A DNA stretch of 64,000 nucleotides from JAWSVE01 sp050633885 (GTDB lineage Bacteria > Pseudomonadota > Gammaproteobacteria > Pseudomonadales > Cellvibrionaceae), in the NCBI GenBank assembly GCA_050633885.1, contig JBOEHK010000006.1, positions 186,001 to 250,000 of the forward strand, in the 5' to 3' direction. The translations under genes and the position numbers were made by a program. This document shows, piece after piece, positions 34,575-44,650 of the stretch; the stretch's first letter is position 1; every line of letters begins with the position of its first letter. The notes beneath the pieces are model-generated. The model made no database searches and was not told where the DNA came from. It worked only from the letters and a program-made list of their open reading frames with translations.

Positions 34575-35231
34575 ATGAGTCTATTTCGCCGCAGCAACCC
34601 AGTAACCTCAGACACACCCCAAACTAATAATGAGACCTTTGAGGAGATCGAATTGCCAACCGCTTCCGATATAAACGAACCCGACTTTTCTGCAAAAGAG
34701 CCTCAAACAGGGTTCACCCCACCCATCAAACCTCACTCCTCTGGATACGGGATTGAAGATGCGATCCAACTTATGAAGTCGTTACCGAGAGACAACCCAG
34801 AAGTGGTTGTTACTGTCGTCAAGAAAACATTGGAATCTACAAAAATCCAAGTACAAGATATTCTTAATGACGCAAAAGACAAAGAAGAGCGCATCAGAAG
34901 TAAGCACAAAGCCTTGGAAGCAGAAATAAAACAATTACAAGAACAGATTTCAAAACGAAATCAGCAGATCAGCGACCTCGTTCAGGACCTAAATGAAACC
35001 ACTGACGTTCGGCAACAATTGGAACTGGCGTTAGAGCTCGACGAATCAAAAACTAACAAAACAACATCCAGCCCTGGATCGACAAGCTCAGCAACTTCAA
35101 CAACAGGTTCTCAAGCAGCAGTACAGTCTGGAAATACAGGGGCAAATAAAGCCGTCAGCTCTCCAGTGACTCCCCCAAAACAGTCTCAGGGCGCTCATTC
35201 CAATCGAGCACCCATTTCAGCTAAAAAGTAA
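34575..35231 (+). CDS. Uncharacterised coiled-coil protein
   Basis: 218 residues from ATG at 34575, chosen because AGGAG lies 8 nt upstream; the open frame before it has none. The first 55 residues are Pro/Thr/Glu-rich. Residues about 55-90 hold a conserved-looking block, YGIEDAIQLMKSLPRDNPEV with VVTVVKKTLESTKI. A long charged coiled coil spans about 90-165 (KEERIRSKHKALEAEIKQLQ and onward). The tail is Ser/Thr/Gly-rich. No signal or membrane segment was seen. I recall similar uncharacterised proteins in gammaproteobacteria but can give no function. Confidence 0.7.
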   Translation: MSLFRRSNPVTSDTPQTNNETFEEIELPTASDINEPDFSAKEPQTGFTPPIKPHSSGYGIEDAIQLMKSLPRDNPEVVVTVVKKTLESTKIQVQDILNDAKDKEERIRSKHKALEAEIKQLQEQISKRNQQISDLVQDLNETTDVRQQLELALELDESKTNKTTSSPGSTSSATSTTGSQAAVQSGNTGANKAVSSPVTPPKQSQGAHSNRAPISAKK

Positions 35232-35267
35232 TACATTTTTTCTGAACAACTTGCACCAAACCAAAGG

Positions 35268-35297
35268 AAGAAGAGTGCTTATCCACTCTTCTTTCTT
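35268..35297. terminator. Intrinsic terminator between coiled-coil gene and mazG
   Basis: AAGAAGAGTG and CACTCTTCTT form a perfect 10-bp stem with a 6-nt loop between two convergent genes. The T-rich stretch after it on the plus strand is interrupted. Confidence 0.65.
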
Positions 35298-35328
35298 AAC
35301 TCTTTACTTCTCTTTTACCGATTTGTAT

Positions 35329-36162
35329 TTACTTTTTCTTCGCTTCATTCCAGAGTCTCTCCATCTCTTCGGAGGAAGACTGTTCAAGCGTTTTATTTTG
35401 CTGTAGCAACGATTTCTCTATGTCATTAAATCGACGTTCAAATTTATCATTCGCTTGTCGAAGGCACTTCTCAGGTTCTATGTTTAGATGCCGAGATAAA
35501 TTAACAACACTGAATAAAGTATCTCCCATTTCATCTTCTATTTCTTTAGGATTGCCAGCTTCTAAAGCCTCTTTAAGCTCGGAAATTTCTTCTTCGAGCT
35601 TTTCAAGAACGTCGCCTACCTCAACCCAATCAAACCCTACCATGGATGCGCGTTTTTGAATTTTTGTAGCACGAGTTATAGCCGGTAACGCAACGGGGAT
35701 ATCATCCAGCAGTAACTTCTCACCCTTCTCTTCTCGCTCTTCTTTTTTTATCTCGTCCCATTGTTTTTTAACGGCTTGCTCATCGAGTTTCGCTTTTCCA
35801 TTCTCGTCAATAGCCACGCGACTATTCAATGTTCCATCAGGAAATACATGAGGATGACGACGAATCAACTTGTCAACCAACGTGTTAACGATGTCATTAA
35901 AATCAAAATAATGATCTTCTTTCCCCAATTGCGCATAAAAGACAACTTGAAAAAGCAAATCGCCAAGCTCTTCTTTTAGATGCGGATAATTCTGTTTTTC
36001 AATAGCATCAACCACTTCGTAGGCTTCTTCTAACGTCGATGGCGCGATAGATTGATACGTCTGTTTAACATCCCAAGGACAACCAGTGGCAGGCTCACGT
36101 AACCGGCTCATTAACTCGAGCAGTTGTTCGATAGGGTTTTGGCTGGAAGATAGATTACTCAT
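35329..36162 (-). CDS. mazG: Nucleoside triphosphate pyrophosphohydrolase MazG
   Basis: 277 residues with two MazG domains. The first has LREPATGCPWDVKQTYQSIA, then EEAYEVVDAIE and LKEELGDLLFQVVFYAQ, with the metal-binding EExxE and ExxD pattern. The second has KLEEEISELKEALEAG and EIEDEMGDTLFSVVNLSRHL. MazG hydrolyses NTPs and dNTPs to monophosphates. In E. coli it tempers ppGpp effects and sits beside relA, as here (relA lies 150 nt upstream on the same strand). No mazEF toxin pair is present. Confidence 0.95.
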   Translation of the reverse strand: MSNLSSSQNPIEQLLELMSRLREPATGCPWDVKQTYQSIAPSTLEEAYEVVDAIEKQNYPHLKEELGDLLFQVVFYAQLGKEDHYFDFNDIVNTLVDKLIRRHPHVFPDGTLNSRVAIDENGKAKLDEQAVKKQWDEIKKEEREEKGEKLLLDDIPVALPAITRATKIQKRASMVGFDWVEVGDVLEKLEEEISELKEALEAGNPKEIEDEMGDTLFSVVNLSRHLNIEPEKCLRQANDKFERRFNDIEKSLLQQNKTLEQSSSEEMERLWNEAKKK

Positions 36163-36312
36163 AAAATGTCTTATGTGTTAGATAGTGATGCCAATAATCA
36201 GATCTAGACTCTTTTTCTGCCAAATATGTAGACAATTTAATTAATTTCTTTGATCCGAGTTTTCAAACCTCACACCATCACTTATTCATATAATGGACGT
36301 CAGTTTGATTGT

Positions 36313-38574
36313 TTATCCTTGCCTTCTTGCCACTGCGACATTGGGGAGTAGATTCAATTGAGCCAGCACTCGGCTTAATTCGGCGTAACTATGAACTTCA
36401 ACAGTTAACGTCATATCCACTGTGTTTTGTTTTTTATCTGACAATGTTTGCATGGCGCTGACATTAATTCGTTCACGATCGAGCAAGGAAGTAATATCTC
36501 TCAGTAACCCATAGCGATCATAAGCTTCAATTGCGATAGAAACAGAATACGCACTTATAGGGGCTTCACCCCAATCGACTTTAATGACACGCTCGGCTTC
36601 TTTCTCTCTTAGCTTTAACATGTTCTGGCAATCTTGCCGATGGATGGAAACTCCCTTTCCTAGAGTAATGTAACCAATAATTTCATCCCCAGGCACAGGA
36701 TTACAACATCGTGCAATATTGGTTAATAAATTTCCAACACCTTCAATATAGAGGTCCGAATCACTTTGATAAACCGTTGTTCGCCCCGTTAAAGGAACCG
36801 CTATCGTTTGCGGTTCAACAGGTAACATTTTTTGGGCTGCATTTAAAACATGGCCGACTCCAACGTCGTTCGCTCCTACGGCGGCATAGAGGCTTTCGAG
36901 GTTTGCCATGTTGAGTTTTTTGGCTAAGGCTTCAAAATCTAAATCCAATAAGGCAAGGCGTTTAAATTCTTTATCCAGTAACGCACAGCCATCGGCAATA
37001 TTTTGATCACGTGCTTGCAATTTAAACCATTGCTGCACTTTTGCTCTCGCTCTAGAAGTTTGAATATAACCTAATGCAGGTAGCAACCAATCACGACTGG
37101 GGGATTCGCGTTTGCTTGTTAATATTTCTACTTGATCTGCTGTGTGTAGTTGGTGGTTTAAGGGAACTATTCTTCCATTTATTTTTGCCCCACGGCATTT
37201 ATGCCCCACATCGGTATGAATTCGATACGCAAAATCTACCGGAGTTGACCCCTCAGGTAAGTCGACGATGTGTCCTTCTGGAGTAAACACATAAATCGAT
37301 TCATGTTTGAATCGGCTGTTTAGGTCATCTCGTAACGCCGTATTACTATCGGCTAAACTTCCTTCGCCTAGCTCATCATGCCATTCAAGTACTTGTCGAA
37401 GCCAAACAATTTTCTCATCGTAATTACCTTGGTCTTCACCCGATTTATCCGCGCCTTTGTAGCGCCAATGAGAACACACACCAAATTCTGCATCATCGTG
37501 CATTGCGTGGGTTCTAATCTGAATCTCTAAGACTTTTCCGTCGGGACCAATAACAGCGGTATGCAATGACCGATAGCCATTTTCTTTGGGAGAGGCAATG
37601 TAGTCATCAAACTCATTCGGAATATTTCGCCATAAGCTATGAACAATACCAAGAACGCCATAACAATCTCGAACGGTTGGCACTAAAATTCTCACCGCGC
37701 GAATATCATATACTTGCGAGAAACCAATTCCCTTGCGGCGCATTTTCCGCCAAATACTGTAGATATGTTTAGCGCGCCCCGTTACATCCGATTCAATACC
37801 TGATGCATGAATTTCACCTTGAAGCGTGTTAATCACATTTTCGATGTAAGATTGGCGGTCGAGACGTTTTTCATCGAGTAGTTTGGCAATTTGTTTATAA
37901 TCGTCTGGTTCGAGGTACCTGAACGATAAATCTTCCAATTCCCATTTAATATGACCGATACCTAATCGATGTGCGAGAGGGGCATAGACATCGGCGACTT
38001 CTTTTGCCACACGGCGGCGGCGATCTTCGCTTGAGTCTTTAACGGCTCGAATGGCACAGGTTCTTTCGGCGAGTTTCACTAACGCAATTCGAACGTCATC
38101 AACCATTGCCACCAGCATTTTTCGAACGTTACCGGTTTGCTCTTCTGATTGCTTTCCGAAAACTTCATCTTCAGAATCATTTCGCATCTGGCTAATGGCC
38201 GCCATGCGTAGGACACCACGAATAATAGTGCCGACGGTTTCGCCAAAGTCGTTGTAAACCGTCTCTAATGCCATTCGATTTTCGCGAACAGCTCGATAAA
38301 GAATGGCAGCCACTAGCGTTTCACAATCTAAATGCAGTTCCGCCAAGATTTCTGCCATTTCCATACCTGCATGAAGACAACCGTTTGCTTCACCCCAAGC
38401 ATTATCTTCAACTTTATCTAATTGCGCGGCACTGTCAGCAGCCTCTAACGCTTTATGCAATAGCGGTCGCGATTTTTCGCCAAGATCAACCATTGAAAAA
38501 ATTCGGTTAATCCAAACATCGTAATCAACACTTCCATCAGCGGTAATTGGCCGGTCTTCTCTAACTTTAACCAT
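36313..38574 (-). CDS. relA: GTP pyrophosphokinase RelA
   Basis: 753 residues, the full-length ribosome-bound (p)ppGpp synthetase. The N-terminal HD domain is degenerate: ILYRAVREN stands where an active SpoT/Rel hydrolase has HDxxED, so it is a synthetase only. The synthetase domain includes YDIRAVRILVPTVRDCYGVLG and FDDYIASPKENGYRSLHTAV. The TGS domain is YVFTPEGHIVDLPEGSTPVDF, and the C-terminal ACT domain is YSVSIAIEAYDRYGLLRDI. Order cysM-relA-mazG is common in gammaproteobacteria, but rlmD, often between cysM and relA, is absent here. Confidence 0.96.
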   Translation of the reverse strand: MVKVREDRPITADGSVDYDVWINRIFSMVDLGEKSRPLLHKALEAADSAAQLDKVEDNAWGEANGCLHAGMEMAEILAELHLDCETLVAAILYRAVRENRMALETVYNDFGETVGTIIRGVLRMAAISQMRNDSEDEVFGKQSEEQTGNVRKMLVAMVDDVRIALVKLAERTCAIRAVKDSSEDRRRRVAKEVADVYAPLAHRLGIGHIKWELEDLSFRYLEPDDYKQIAKLLDEKRLDRQSYIENVINTLQGEIHASGIESDVTGRAKHIYSIWRKMRRKGIGFSQVYDIRAVRILVPTVRDCYGVLGIVHSLWRNIPNEFDDYIASPKENGYRSLHTAVIGPDGKVLEIQIRTHAMHDDAEFGVCSHWRYKGADKSGEDQGNYDEKIVWLRQVLEWHDELGEGSLADSNTALRDDLNSRFKHESIYVFTPEGHIVDLPEGSTPVDFAYRIHTDVGHKCRGAKINGRIVPLNHQLHTADQVEILTSKRESPSRDWLLPALGYIQTSRARAKVQQWFKLQARDQNIADGCALLDKEFKRLALLDLDFEALAKKLNMANLESLYAAVGANDVGVGHVLNAAQKMLPVEPQTIAVPLTGRTTVYQSDSDLYIEGVGNLLTNIARCCNPVPGDEIIGYITLGKGVSIHRQDCQNMLKLREKEAERVIKVDWGEAPISAYSVSIAIEAYDRYGLLRDITSLLDRERINVSAMQTLSDKKQNTVDMTLTVEVHSYAELSRVLAQLNLLPNVAVARRQG

Positions 38575-38679
38575 AGAACTATCTAATTAATTTTATTTAT
38601 TCGTTTTTTTTGTGTCACCGTCTTAATCAACTCGACTCAGGTACACCTGTTGATCAATCAAACTTCCAACAGCCCAATA

Positions 38680-39570
38680 TTATGCAGTGTACAAACCTGA
38701 CGACAGATACCGGTCCCCACGATCACACACAATGGCGACAATCACGGCATTTTCAACCTGCTCGCTTAATTGAAGCGCTCCCGCCACAGAGCCACCCGAA
38801 GAAACGCCGCAGAAAATACCCTCTTCACGGGCCAGTTTCCTCATTGTCGTCTCAGCCAATGCTTGCGACATATTGATCACTTTATCAACTCTTGTCGCAT
38901 CAAAAATCTTTGGTAAATACGCTTCTGGCCAGCGGCGAATACCAGGGATACTTGCGCCCTCTTCCGGTTGCAACCCTACTATTTGAACATTTGCATTTTG
39001 CTCTTTAAGAAACCGAGAAACACCCATAATTGTTCCGGTTGTCCCCATCGAACTGACAAAGTGAGTAATCTTACCCTTGGTTTGCCCCCAAATTTCAGGG
39101 CCTGTATTTTCATAATGAGCACGAGGATTATCTTGATTGGCAAACTGATCTAGGACTTTTCCTTCGCCTCTTTTTTCCATTGCTTCCGCTAAATCTCTTG
39201 CACCTTCCATACCATCACTCTGAGAGACTTGTATTAATTCAGCACCATAGGCTGCCATCGCAGATTTTCTTTCTTCTGTCATATGATCTGGCATGATCAG
39301 CTTCATTTTGTATCCTTTGACCGCCGCAACCATCGCCAAGGCAATGCCGGTATTGCCACTCGTTGCTTCAATCAGCGTATCACCTGGAGAGATTTCTCCT
39401 CTCTCTTCAGCTCTCAGTATCATTGACAACGCTGGACGATCTTTCACAGATCCTGCTGGATTATTCCCTTCCAGTTTCACCAAAATCGTGTTGCTTGTAT
39501 TACCTGGTAATCGCTGTAAACGGAGTAGTGGAGTATTTCCAATACAAGATTCAAGTGTCATGTAATCCAT
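38680..39570 (-). CDS. cysM: Cysteine synthase B
   Basis: 296 residues, a PLP fold-type II enzyme that makes cysteine from O-acetylserine and sulfide or thiosulfate. The PLP Lys is in NPAGSVKDRPAL near residue 42. The substrate loop is EATSGNTGIALAMVAAVKGY, and the PLP phosphate-binding glycines are in SSMGTTGTIMGVSR. The GLQPEEGASIPGIRRWPEAYLP segment distinguishes CysM from the longer CysK. It lies 106 nt upstream of relA on the same strand. Confidence 0.95.
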   Translation of the reverse strand: MDYMTLESCIGNTPLLRLQRLPGNTSNTILVKLEGNNPAGSVKDRPALSMILRAEERGEISPGDTLIEATSGNTGIALAMVAAVKGYKMKLIMPDHMTEERKSAMAAYGAELIQVSQSDGMEGARDLAEAMEKRGEGKVLDQFANQDNPRAHYENTGPEIWGQTKGKITHFVSSMGTTGTIMGVSRFLKEQNANVQIVGLQPEEGASIPGIRRWPEAYLPKIFDATRVDKVINMSQALAETTMRKLAREEGIFCGVSSGGSVAGALQLSEQVENAVIVAIVCDRGDRYLSSGLYTA

Positions 39571-39987
39571 AAAAATAGAGCTCTTGGGGTGTAAAATGAA
39601 GAATATAAACGCAGACTACTTTTTCTGATTAGACGCATCAGAAAGAGAAAACCAAAACATGAAGTGCTCATTTTAGCATGAGTATCACGCATAGCCATTT
39701 CACACACGCTAATAGAGACGTTGAATCCCCAAGCTCGTCACACTCTCAAGCCTTTGATTAGATTCATGTCAGCGTATAACTAGACACGATTTACCGAGCG
39801 AGTATTATGGCAGTCACGCAATTGGCAGCGATAGTTATCTGATTTAACTTATTGATATTATATTGTTTTTTGTCCCTTTTGATGTTGAAGCATGCCCTTA
39901 GGTGCGCCATGGACTTAACGGTGACCCAACCGTTTTCAATATCAAGGCTACATTTTTTATTTACTTACCTCTAAAAACTATAAGCTT
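39571..39987. other. Intergenic region between cysM and barA
   Basis: About 417 nt between divergent genes, carrying the promoters of both. No RNA gene, repeat or clear regulator box was recognised. Confidence 0.5.
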
Positions 39988-42819
39988 ATGAGTAATTTGT
40001 CCTTCAAGTCTCGTGTTTTTCAGCTCACTTTGCTGCCGATTATTCTTGCTATTGTTTTTCTCGGAACAACGCTCACTTTTTTTTTCTGGAACGAACAAAA
40101 TCAATATATTGAAGATAAAGGGGTAACAGGAAGCGTTCAGATAGAACGTTTTATGAGGCAATTGTTAAAGAATGAGCTATCTGAACGAACGAGAAGAGGA
40201 ATCAAGTTTGGGCTGGATGGCTCATTAGAAGAGTCCTCTATTAGAGCAGCGAGTATCTATTCATCAGATGGCCACTTGATTGCCCACTCGGGACCTGCGT
40301 TTTTATTTACTGAATCAAACACGCTGCCCCACAAACAAGCTCTCCCTCGCAAAATGGTTTCTAAAAATTCAACACTCATTACTCGTACCATTACTGATGA
40401 AGATGATCAAAAAATGTTGGGTTGGGTGCAGGTCGAAGTATCACACGATGCGTTTATTGCCAGAAAATACCAAATGGCTTTTCTCACTTTGATCATCTCT
40501 ATCACTGCGCTTTTATTTGGCATCGCACTTATTTGGATCAACAGTCATCGAGTTTATGAACCTTTGAATCGTGTGAGAGAAGCTCTCAAAAAACTTTCCG
40601 TTGGGAACTTAAATGTCGACGTACAAATTCCCAAGAATTGGGCTTTTCAAGATCTAGCAGTCAGCATCAACCGCACTGCCGCCTCATTGAGTCGAGCTCA
40701 AGAGGATTTAAAGCACCACATGGAACAGACCAATGAAGATTTAAGAGAAACATTAGATACAGTGGAAATTCAAAATGTCGAACTGAATCTCGCTCGAAAA
40801 GAAGCGCTCGAGGCAAGCCGAGCAAAAACTGAATTTTTAGCGAATACAAGCCATGAAATTCGAACACCGATTAACGGTATTATCGGTTTTGCCGGCTTAT
40901 TATCAAAAACAAAATTAAGCTCACAACAACAAGAGTACTTACAAACTATTCAAAAATCTTCTCAAGGGTTGCTTACCACCATCAACGATATTCTTGATGT
41001 TTCTAAGATGGAAAATGGTCAATTAGTTTTAGATTACAATCCGTTTAATTTGCGTGACGTCATCGAGGACACTCTGCAGGTATTAGCCCTTCAAGCGCAA
41101 GAAAAAAAATTGCAGTTAGTCACTCTGATTGATGACGGCATACCCTTAGAGATATTAGGAGATGCTTTACGGCTCAAACAAGTCATCAATAGTCTTATTA
41201 GCAATGCGATAAAATTTTCGGAAGAAGGCAACATTGTGATTAGTGTAAGCCAATTAACAACTGACTCACACCACACTCAATTAAAATTTAGCGTCATCGA
41301 TCAAGGAGCTGGCATTAGCCCTGATCATCAAAGAACGCTCTTTAATGCTTTCACTCAAGTGGACACGTCAAATGCGCGCAGAAAGGGTGGTGTTGGATTA
41401 GGATTAGCCGTTGCAAAAGGACTCATCCAAAAAATGCACGGGGAGATTTACGTTGACAGTGAAGTAGGTACAGGTTCAACGTTTTGGTTTACGGCAAGAT
41501 TTGGGATAGACACCAACACCCTTTCAGAAACAAAAGTAACAACAAAACTAGCCGGACAACGAGTCTTAATTTGCGACAAAAACACAATGATTGTTGAACA
41601 GTTAAAATCATATTTTAAACAATGGAAAGTGGATTACTACATTGTCAACAACGAAAGCGGAATACAAAAAGCGATTAATGAAGAATCCAAGAGTCGCGGC
41701 TTTCAGTCAATTATCTGGGATATATCATCTGAGACTGATGCTCGACGCTGGGCAAAGAAAAATAAAACTTTCAACCAATTAAAAAAACGGCACTGTAAAT
41801 TTATTTTTTTAGCCATGCCTGGCTGTGACCTAGATTACGATGATGAAATTGATGAACAATCTGCGGTTTTTGTGCATAAGCCCTTAACTCATGACAGTAT
41901 CTATAATGCGCTAGTTAATTTAACGATGAGTCCTGATGAACAGGATCAGAGACAATTCCATCTCGATGAAAAAAGTAAACCACGTATTTTGGCAGTCGAC
42001 GATAACCCGGCCAACTTACAGCTGATTGGAGAACTCCTGACAGATCTCGGGGCAGAAGTCACTCTAGCAAAAAGTGGAGAAGACGCTTTAGATAAATACC
42101 AGCCAGATGCATTTAATTTAATCTTTATGGACATACAAATGCCAGGTATTGACGGATTAGAAACGACTCGCCGTATACGAAAAACAGAAGATCGCGGACA
42201 AAGAATTCCCATCGTTGCATTAACTGCACACGCAATGACAGATCAAAAAGCTGAACTATTATTGGCTGGCTTAGATGACTACATGAGTAAACCCGTATCA
42301 GAAGGACAGTTGATACATGTTATTCAGCGCTGGACGCATTCACATGCTTCAGCAGAAGAAAAATTGCCTTCTGAGACAGCCGCAAACAGTTCACTTTCAA
42401 GTGATATTGAAAGCTCAACCATTACCGGCGTTATGTCCGCAATCAATGAACCACCGGTTAACCTTGAGAAATGTTTACAACTTAGTAATAACAAACCGAA
42501 ATTGGCAAGAGATATGCTTTCCATGTTGCTCTCCGGACTTACTCAGGATAAAAAGGAAATCATTCAAACTTACAAAGAGCAAAATTTTGCCTCACTTGAA
42601 AAAGTGGTTCATAAATTAAATGGCGGATCTAGTTACTGTGGTGTTCCAAGCTTAAAAGCAACCAGTGCGAAACTGGATGAACTCTTACGAAAAAAACAAT
42701 ACGACAATATCCACCACAACGTAACAGCTTTATTAGAATCAATAGCACAGCTACTCAATTGGCAGGAAGATTACGATTTAGACGTTTTATTCGAAATAGA
42801 AGAAAGTGAGGCAAACTAA
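39988..42819 (+). CDS. barA: Hybrid sensor histidine kinase BarA (GacS)
   Basis: 943 residues. TM1 (about 13-33) and TM2 (about 160-182) flank a periplasmic sensor. A HAMP segment (about 185-240) and coiled coil follow. The kinase H-box is FLANTSHEIRTPING with His289. The ATPase domain has NSLISNAIKFSEEG (N-box) and KGGVGLGLAVAKGL (G2). A divergent receiver-like region spans about 520-640. A full receiver follows, with the phospho-acceptor Asp715 in FMDIQMPGIDG, and an HPt domain with His875 (VHKLNGGSSYCG). BarA phosphorylates UvrY/GacA, which controls Csr small RNAs; those partners are not in this window. The location next to cysM/relA is typical. Confidence 0.93.
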   Translation: MSNLSFKSRVFQLTLLPIILAIVFLGTTLTFFFWNEQNQYIEDKGVTGSVQIERFMRQLLKNELSERTRRGIKFGLDGSLEESSIRAASIYSSDGHLIAHSGPAFLFTESNTLPHKQALPRKMVSKNSTLITRTITDEDDQKMLGWVQVEVSHDAFIARKYQMAFLTLIISITALLFGIALIWINSHRVYEPLNRVREALKKLSVGNLNVDVQIPKNWAFQDLAVSINRTAASLSRAQEDLKHHMEQTNEDLRETLDTVEIQNVELNLARKEALEASRAKTEFLANTSHEIRTPINGIIGFAGLLSKTKLSSQQQEYLQTIQKSSQGLLTTINDILDVSKMENGQLVLDYNPFNLRDVIEDTLQVLALQAQEKKLQLVTLIDDGIPLEILGDALRLKQVINSLISNAIKFSEEGNIVISVSQLTTDSHHTQLKFSVIDQGAGISPDHQRTLFNAFTQVDTSNARRKGGVGLGLAVAKGLIQKMHGEIYVDSEVGTGSTFWFTARFGIDTNTLSETKVTTKLAGQRVLICDKNTMIVEQLKSYFKQWKVDYYIVNNESGIQKAINEESKSRGFQSIIWDISSETDARRWAKKNKTFNQLKKRHCKFIFLAMPGCDLDYDDEIDEQSAVFVHKPLTHDSIYNALVNLTMSPDEQDQRQFHLDEKSKPRILAVDDNPANLQLIGELLTDLGAEVTLAKSGEDALDKYQPDAFNLIFMDIQMPGIDGLETTRRIRKTEDRGQRIPIVALTAHAMTDQKAELLLAGLDDYMSKPVSEGQLIHVIQRWTHSHASAEEKLPSETAANSSLSSDIESSTITGVMSAINEPPVNLEKCLQLSNNKPKLARDMLSMLLSGLTQDKKEIIQTYKEQNFASLEKVVHKLNGGSSYCGVPSLKATSAKLDELLRKKQYDNIHHNVTALLESIAQLLNWQEDYDLDVLFEIEESEAN

Positions 42820-42867
42820 AAACTAAGCTCAAGTGAAAAAACGCTTAATTGAAAAGCTGATTGACCA

Positions 42868-43608
42868 TCACAAGCGTTTAAAAAGCTCTCTACTCTTTAA
42901 CGGACGATTACCTATATGCGGCGCCAAAACTAATCGAGACAATCGCTTAGCCGCATTTAATATTTGCGGAGAAAAATAATCACCTCTAGAAATCGCGAGT
43001 ATTTCCTCCCCTAAAAATAACTGCTTTTGATCTCCCGATGTTACACCCTGAGAGACATTGACAGGAATAAAACCGAATTCGGGATCAAGCCCATAGGTAA
43101 CAGAAGCATCAATCTCTCCTGTCCCCTCACCGTCATATTCAAAAGAAACGCCGTAACCAAGAGCATCCAGCATTTCAAATTCAATTTTTCTTAAGACGGG
43201 CTCCAAAGCCTGATTAGTTTCCACGGATAATGAAGATAGCTCTTCGATAAACTGGTGATAAATACTATACAGCTCTGGGCATGCATCATATTGCGGGACG
43301 ATACGGACTAAAAGTTCATTCACATAAAAGCCGGCATACAAATTACGGCCGACAAGCGGGGGAGAAATTTTTCGTGATTCAGAATGAACTAAGTTTTTTA
43401 AATCTGATTTACCCTGCCAAGAGAGCAACAGTTCGGTAAAAGGATTCAAAGGTCTCGACTGCCGGTTTCTGGCTTGCCGTTGAGCTTTAGCTACCAAAGT
43501 AACTCTGCCGTAATCAACGGTTAAAACATCGACTAAGAGGCTAGAATCTCGAAAAGGGCGAGAATGTAAGACAAATCCGCACTGTAACTGTACTCTCGAT
43601 CCAGACAT
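42868..43608 (-). CDS. recO: DNA repair protein RecO
   Basis: 246 residues. RecO anneals single strands and helps load RecA with RecR. The N-terminal OB domain begins QCGFVLHSRPFRDSSLLVDVLTVDYGRVTLVAKAQRQAR, typical of the family. Helical parts include YAGFYVNELLVRIVPQYDACPELYSIYHQFIEEL and LRKIEFEMLDALGYGVSF. It lacks the four-Cys zinc motif, as expected for many gammaproteobacterial forms. It follows era after 130 nt. pdxJ, which often follows recO, is missing. Confidence 0.93.
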   Translation of the reverse strand: MSGSRVQLQCGFVLHSRPFRDSSLLVDVLTVDYGRVTLVAKAQRQARNRQSRPLNPFTELLLSWQGKSDLKNLVHSESRKISPPLVGRNLYAGFYVNELLVRIVPQYDACPELYSIYHQFIEELSSLSVETNQALEPVLRKIEFEMLDALGYGVSFEYDGEGTGEIDASVTYGLDPEFGFIPVNVSQGVTSGDQKQLFLGEEILAISRGDYFSPQILNAAKRLSRLVLAPHIGNRPLKSRELFKRL

Positions 43609-43738
43609 TTATTTGTTTGTATTATTTAAAAGAAGGACAATGATTATTAGGATTTTTCAAAACAGACGACTTCTGCAACTTGTTTACTGTTAAAATTTAG
43701 CATTTTTTTGCCGAAGATAAAAAAAGAGCCGAAGACGA

Positions 43739-44650
43739 TTACTTATCATCAAAACCTAAACTGCGTAACGCTCGTTCATCATCCGACCACCCCGATTTAA
43801 CTTTAACCCAAAGTTTTAACATGACTTTTCGATCGATTAAAGTTTCAATTTCAACTCTTGCTTCTTGACCAATCAATTTAATTCGAGAGCCACCATCTCC
43901 AATTAAAATATTTTTTTGCCCTTTTCGTTCAATCAAAATAACCGCACTGATATGAGTTGCGTTTACTTTATCTTTAAACTCTTCAATTTCAACGGCCGCT
44001 TGGTATGGAAGTTCATCACCGAGCTGACGAGTAATTTTTTCACGGATAATTTCGGCGGCTAAAAATTTTACACTTCGATCCGTTATTTGTTCCTCATCAA
44101 ACAAATGCTGTTGTTTGGGTAAATAAGAGGAAACCAAATCTTCAAGGCGGTCGAGATTGTCGTTCTTTAATGCTGATAGCGGAACAACTTCGGCCACATT
44201 CAGCTTTTCAGAAACACTTCTTAGATACGGAAGTAAATCTTCTTTTTTAGGAAGTTGATCAATTTTATTAATCGCTAAAATAACAGGGCTCTTAGAGTGC
44301 GCTAATGCTTCCGCCACTTGGTCATCTTGTTCTGTCCATATCATTTTATCAACGACAAAAACCACAACATCTACGTCAAGCATCGCTGAGACAGCTGCTT
44401 TGTTCATGTATCGATTAATCGCTTTTTTTTGACCCGAATGCTGGCCTGGCGTATCAACATAAATAGCTTGAGTGTGTCCTTCGGTTTTAATACCAAGCAC
44501 ATTATGTCGCGTTGTTTGTGGCTTTCTAGAGGTGATAGACAGCTTTTGTCCTAGGATATGATTTAATAATGTAGACTTTCCTACATTGGGACGACCAACA
44601 ATGGCAACATAACCACAGCTTGGTTGCTCAGAAGCGTCTTTCGTTGTCAT
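43739..44650 (-). CDS. era: GTPase Era
   Basis: 303 residues. The G domain shows GRPNVGKSTLLNHIL (G1), the SRKPQTTRHNVLGI effector, VDTPGQHSG (G3), and AINKIDQL (G4). The C-terminal KH domain ends ILIGDGGSRIKLIGQEARVEIE, which binds the 3' end of 16S rRNA during 30S maturation. Its ATG overlaps the rnc stop as ATGA, giving translational coupling with RNase III. Confidence 0.97.
   Translation of the reverse strand: MTTKDASEQPSCGYVAIVGRPNVGKSTLLNHILGQKLSITSRKPQTTRHNVLGIKTEGHTQAIYVDTPGQHSGQKKAINRYMNKAAVSAMLDVDVVVFVVDKMIWTEQDDQVAEALAHSKSPVILAINKIDQLPKKEDLLPYLRSVSEKLNVAEVVPLSALKNDNLDRLEDLVSSYLPKQQHLFDEEQITDRSVKFLAAEIIREKITRQLGDELPYQAAVEIEEFKDKVNATHISAVILIERKGQKNILIGDGGSRIKLIGQEARVEIETLIDRKVMLKLWVKVKSGWSDDERALRSLGFDDK

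Noticed and set aside
41520..41930. Middle receiver-like region of BarA as a second active receiver
   Set aside because: It is divergent from the full receiver downstream, and family members commonly have a degenerate copy here; activity cannot be judged by eye.
43705..43740. GCCGAAGA repeated twice near the era stop, possible terminator
   Set aside because: The copies are direct, not inverted, so they do not form a hairpin.
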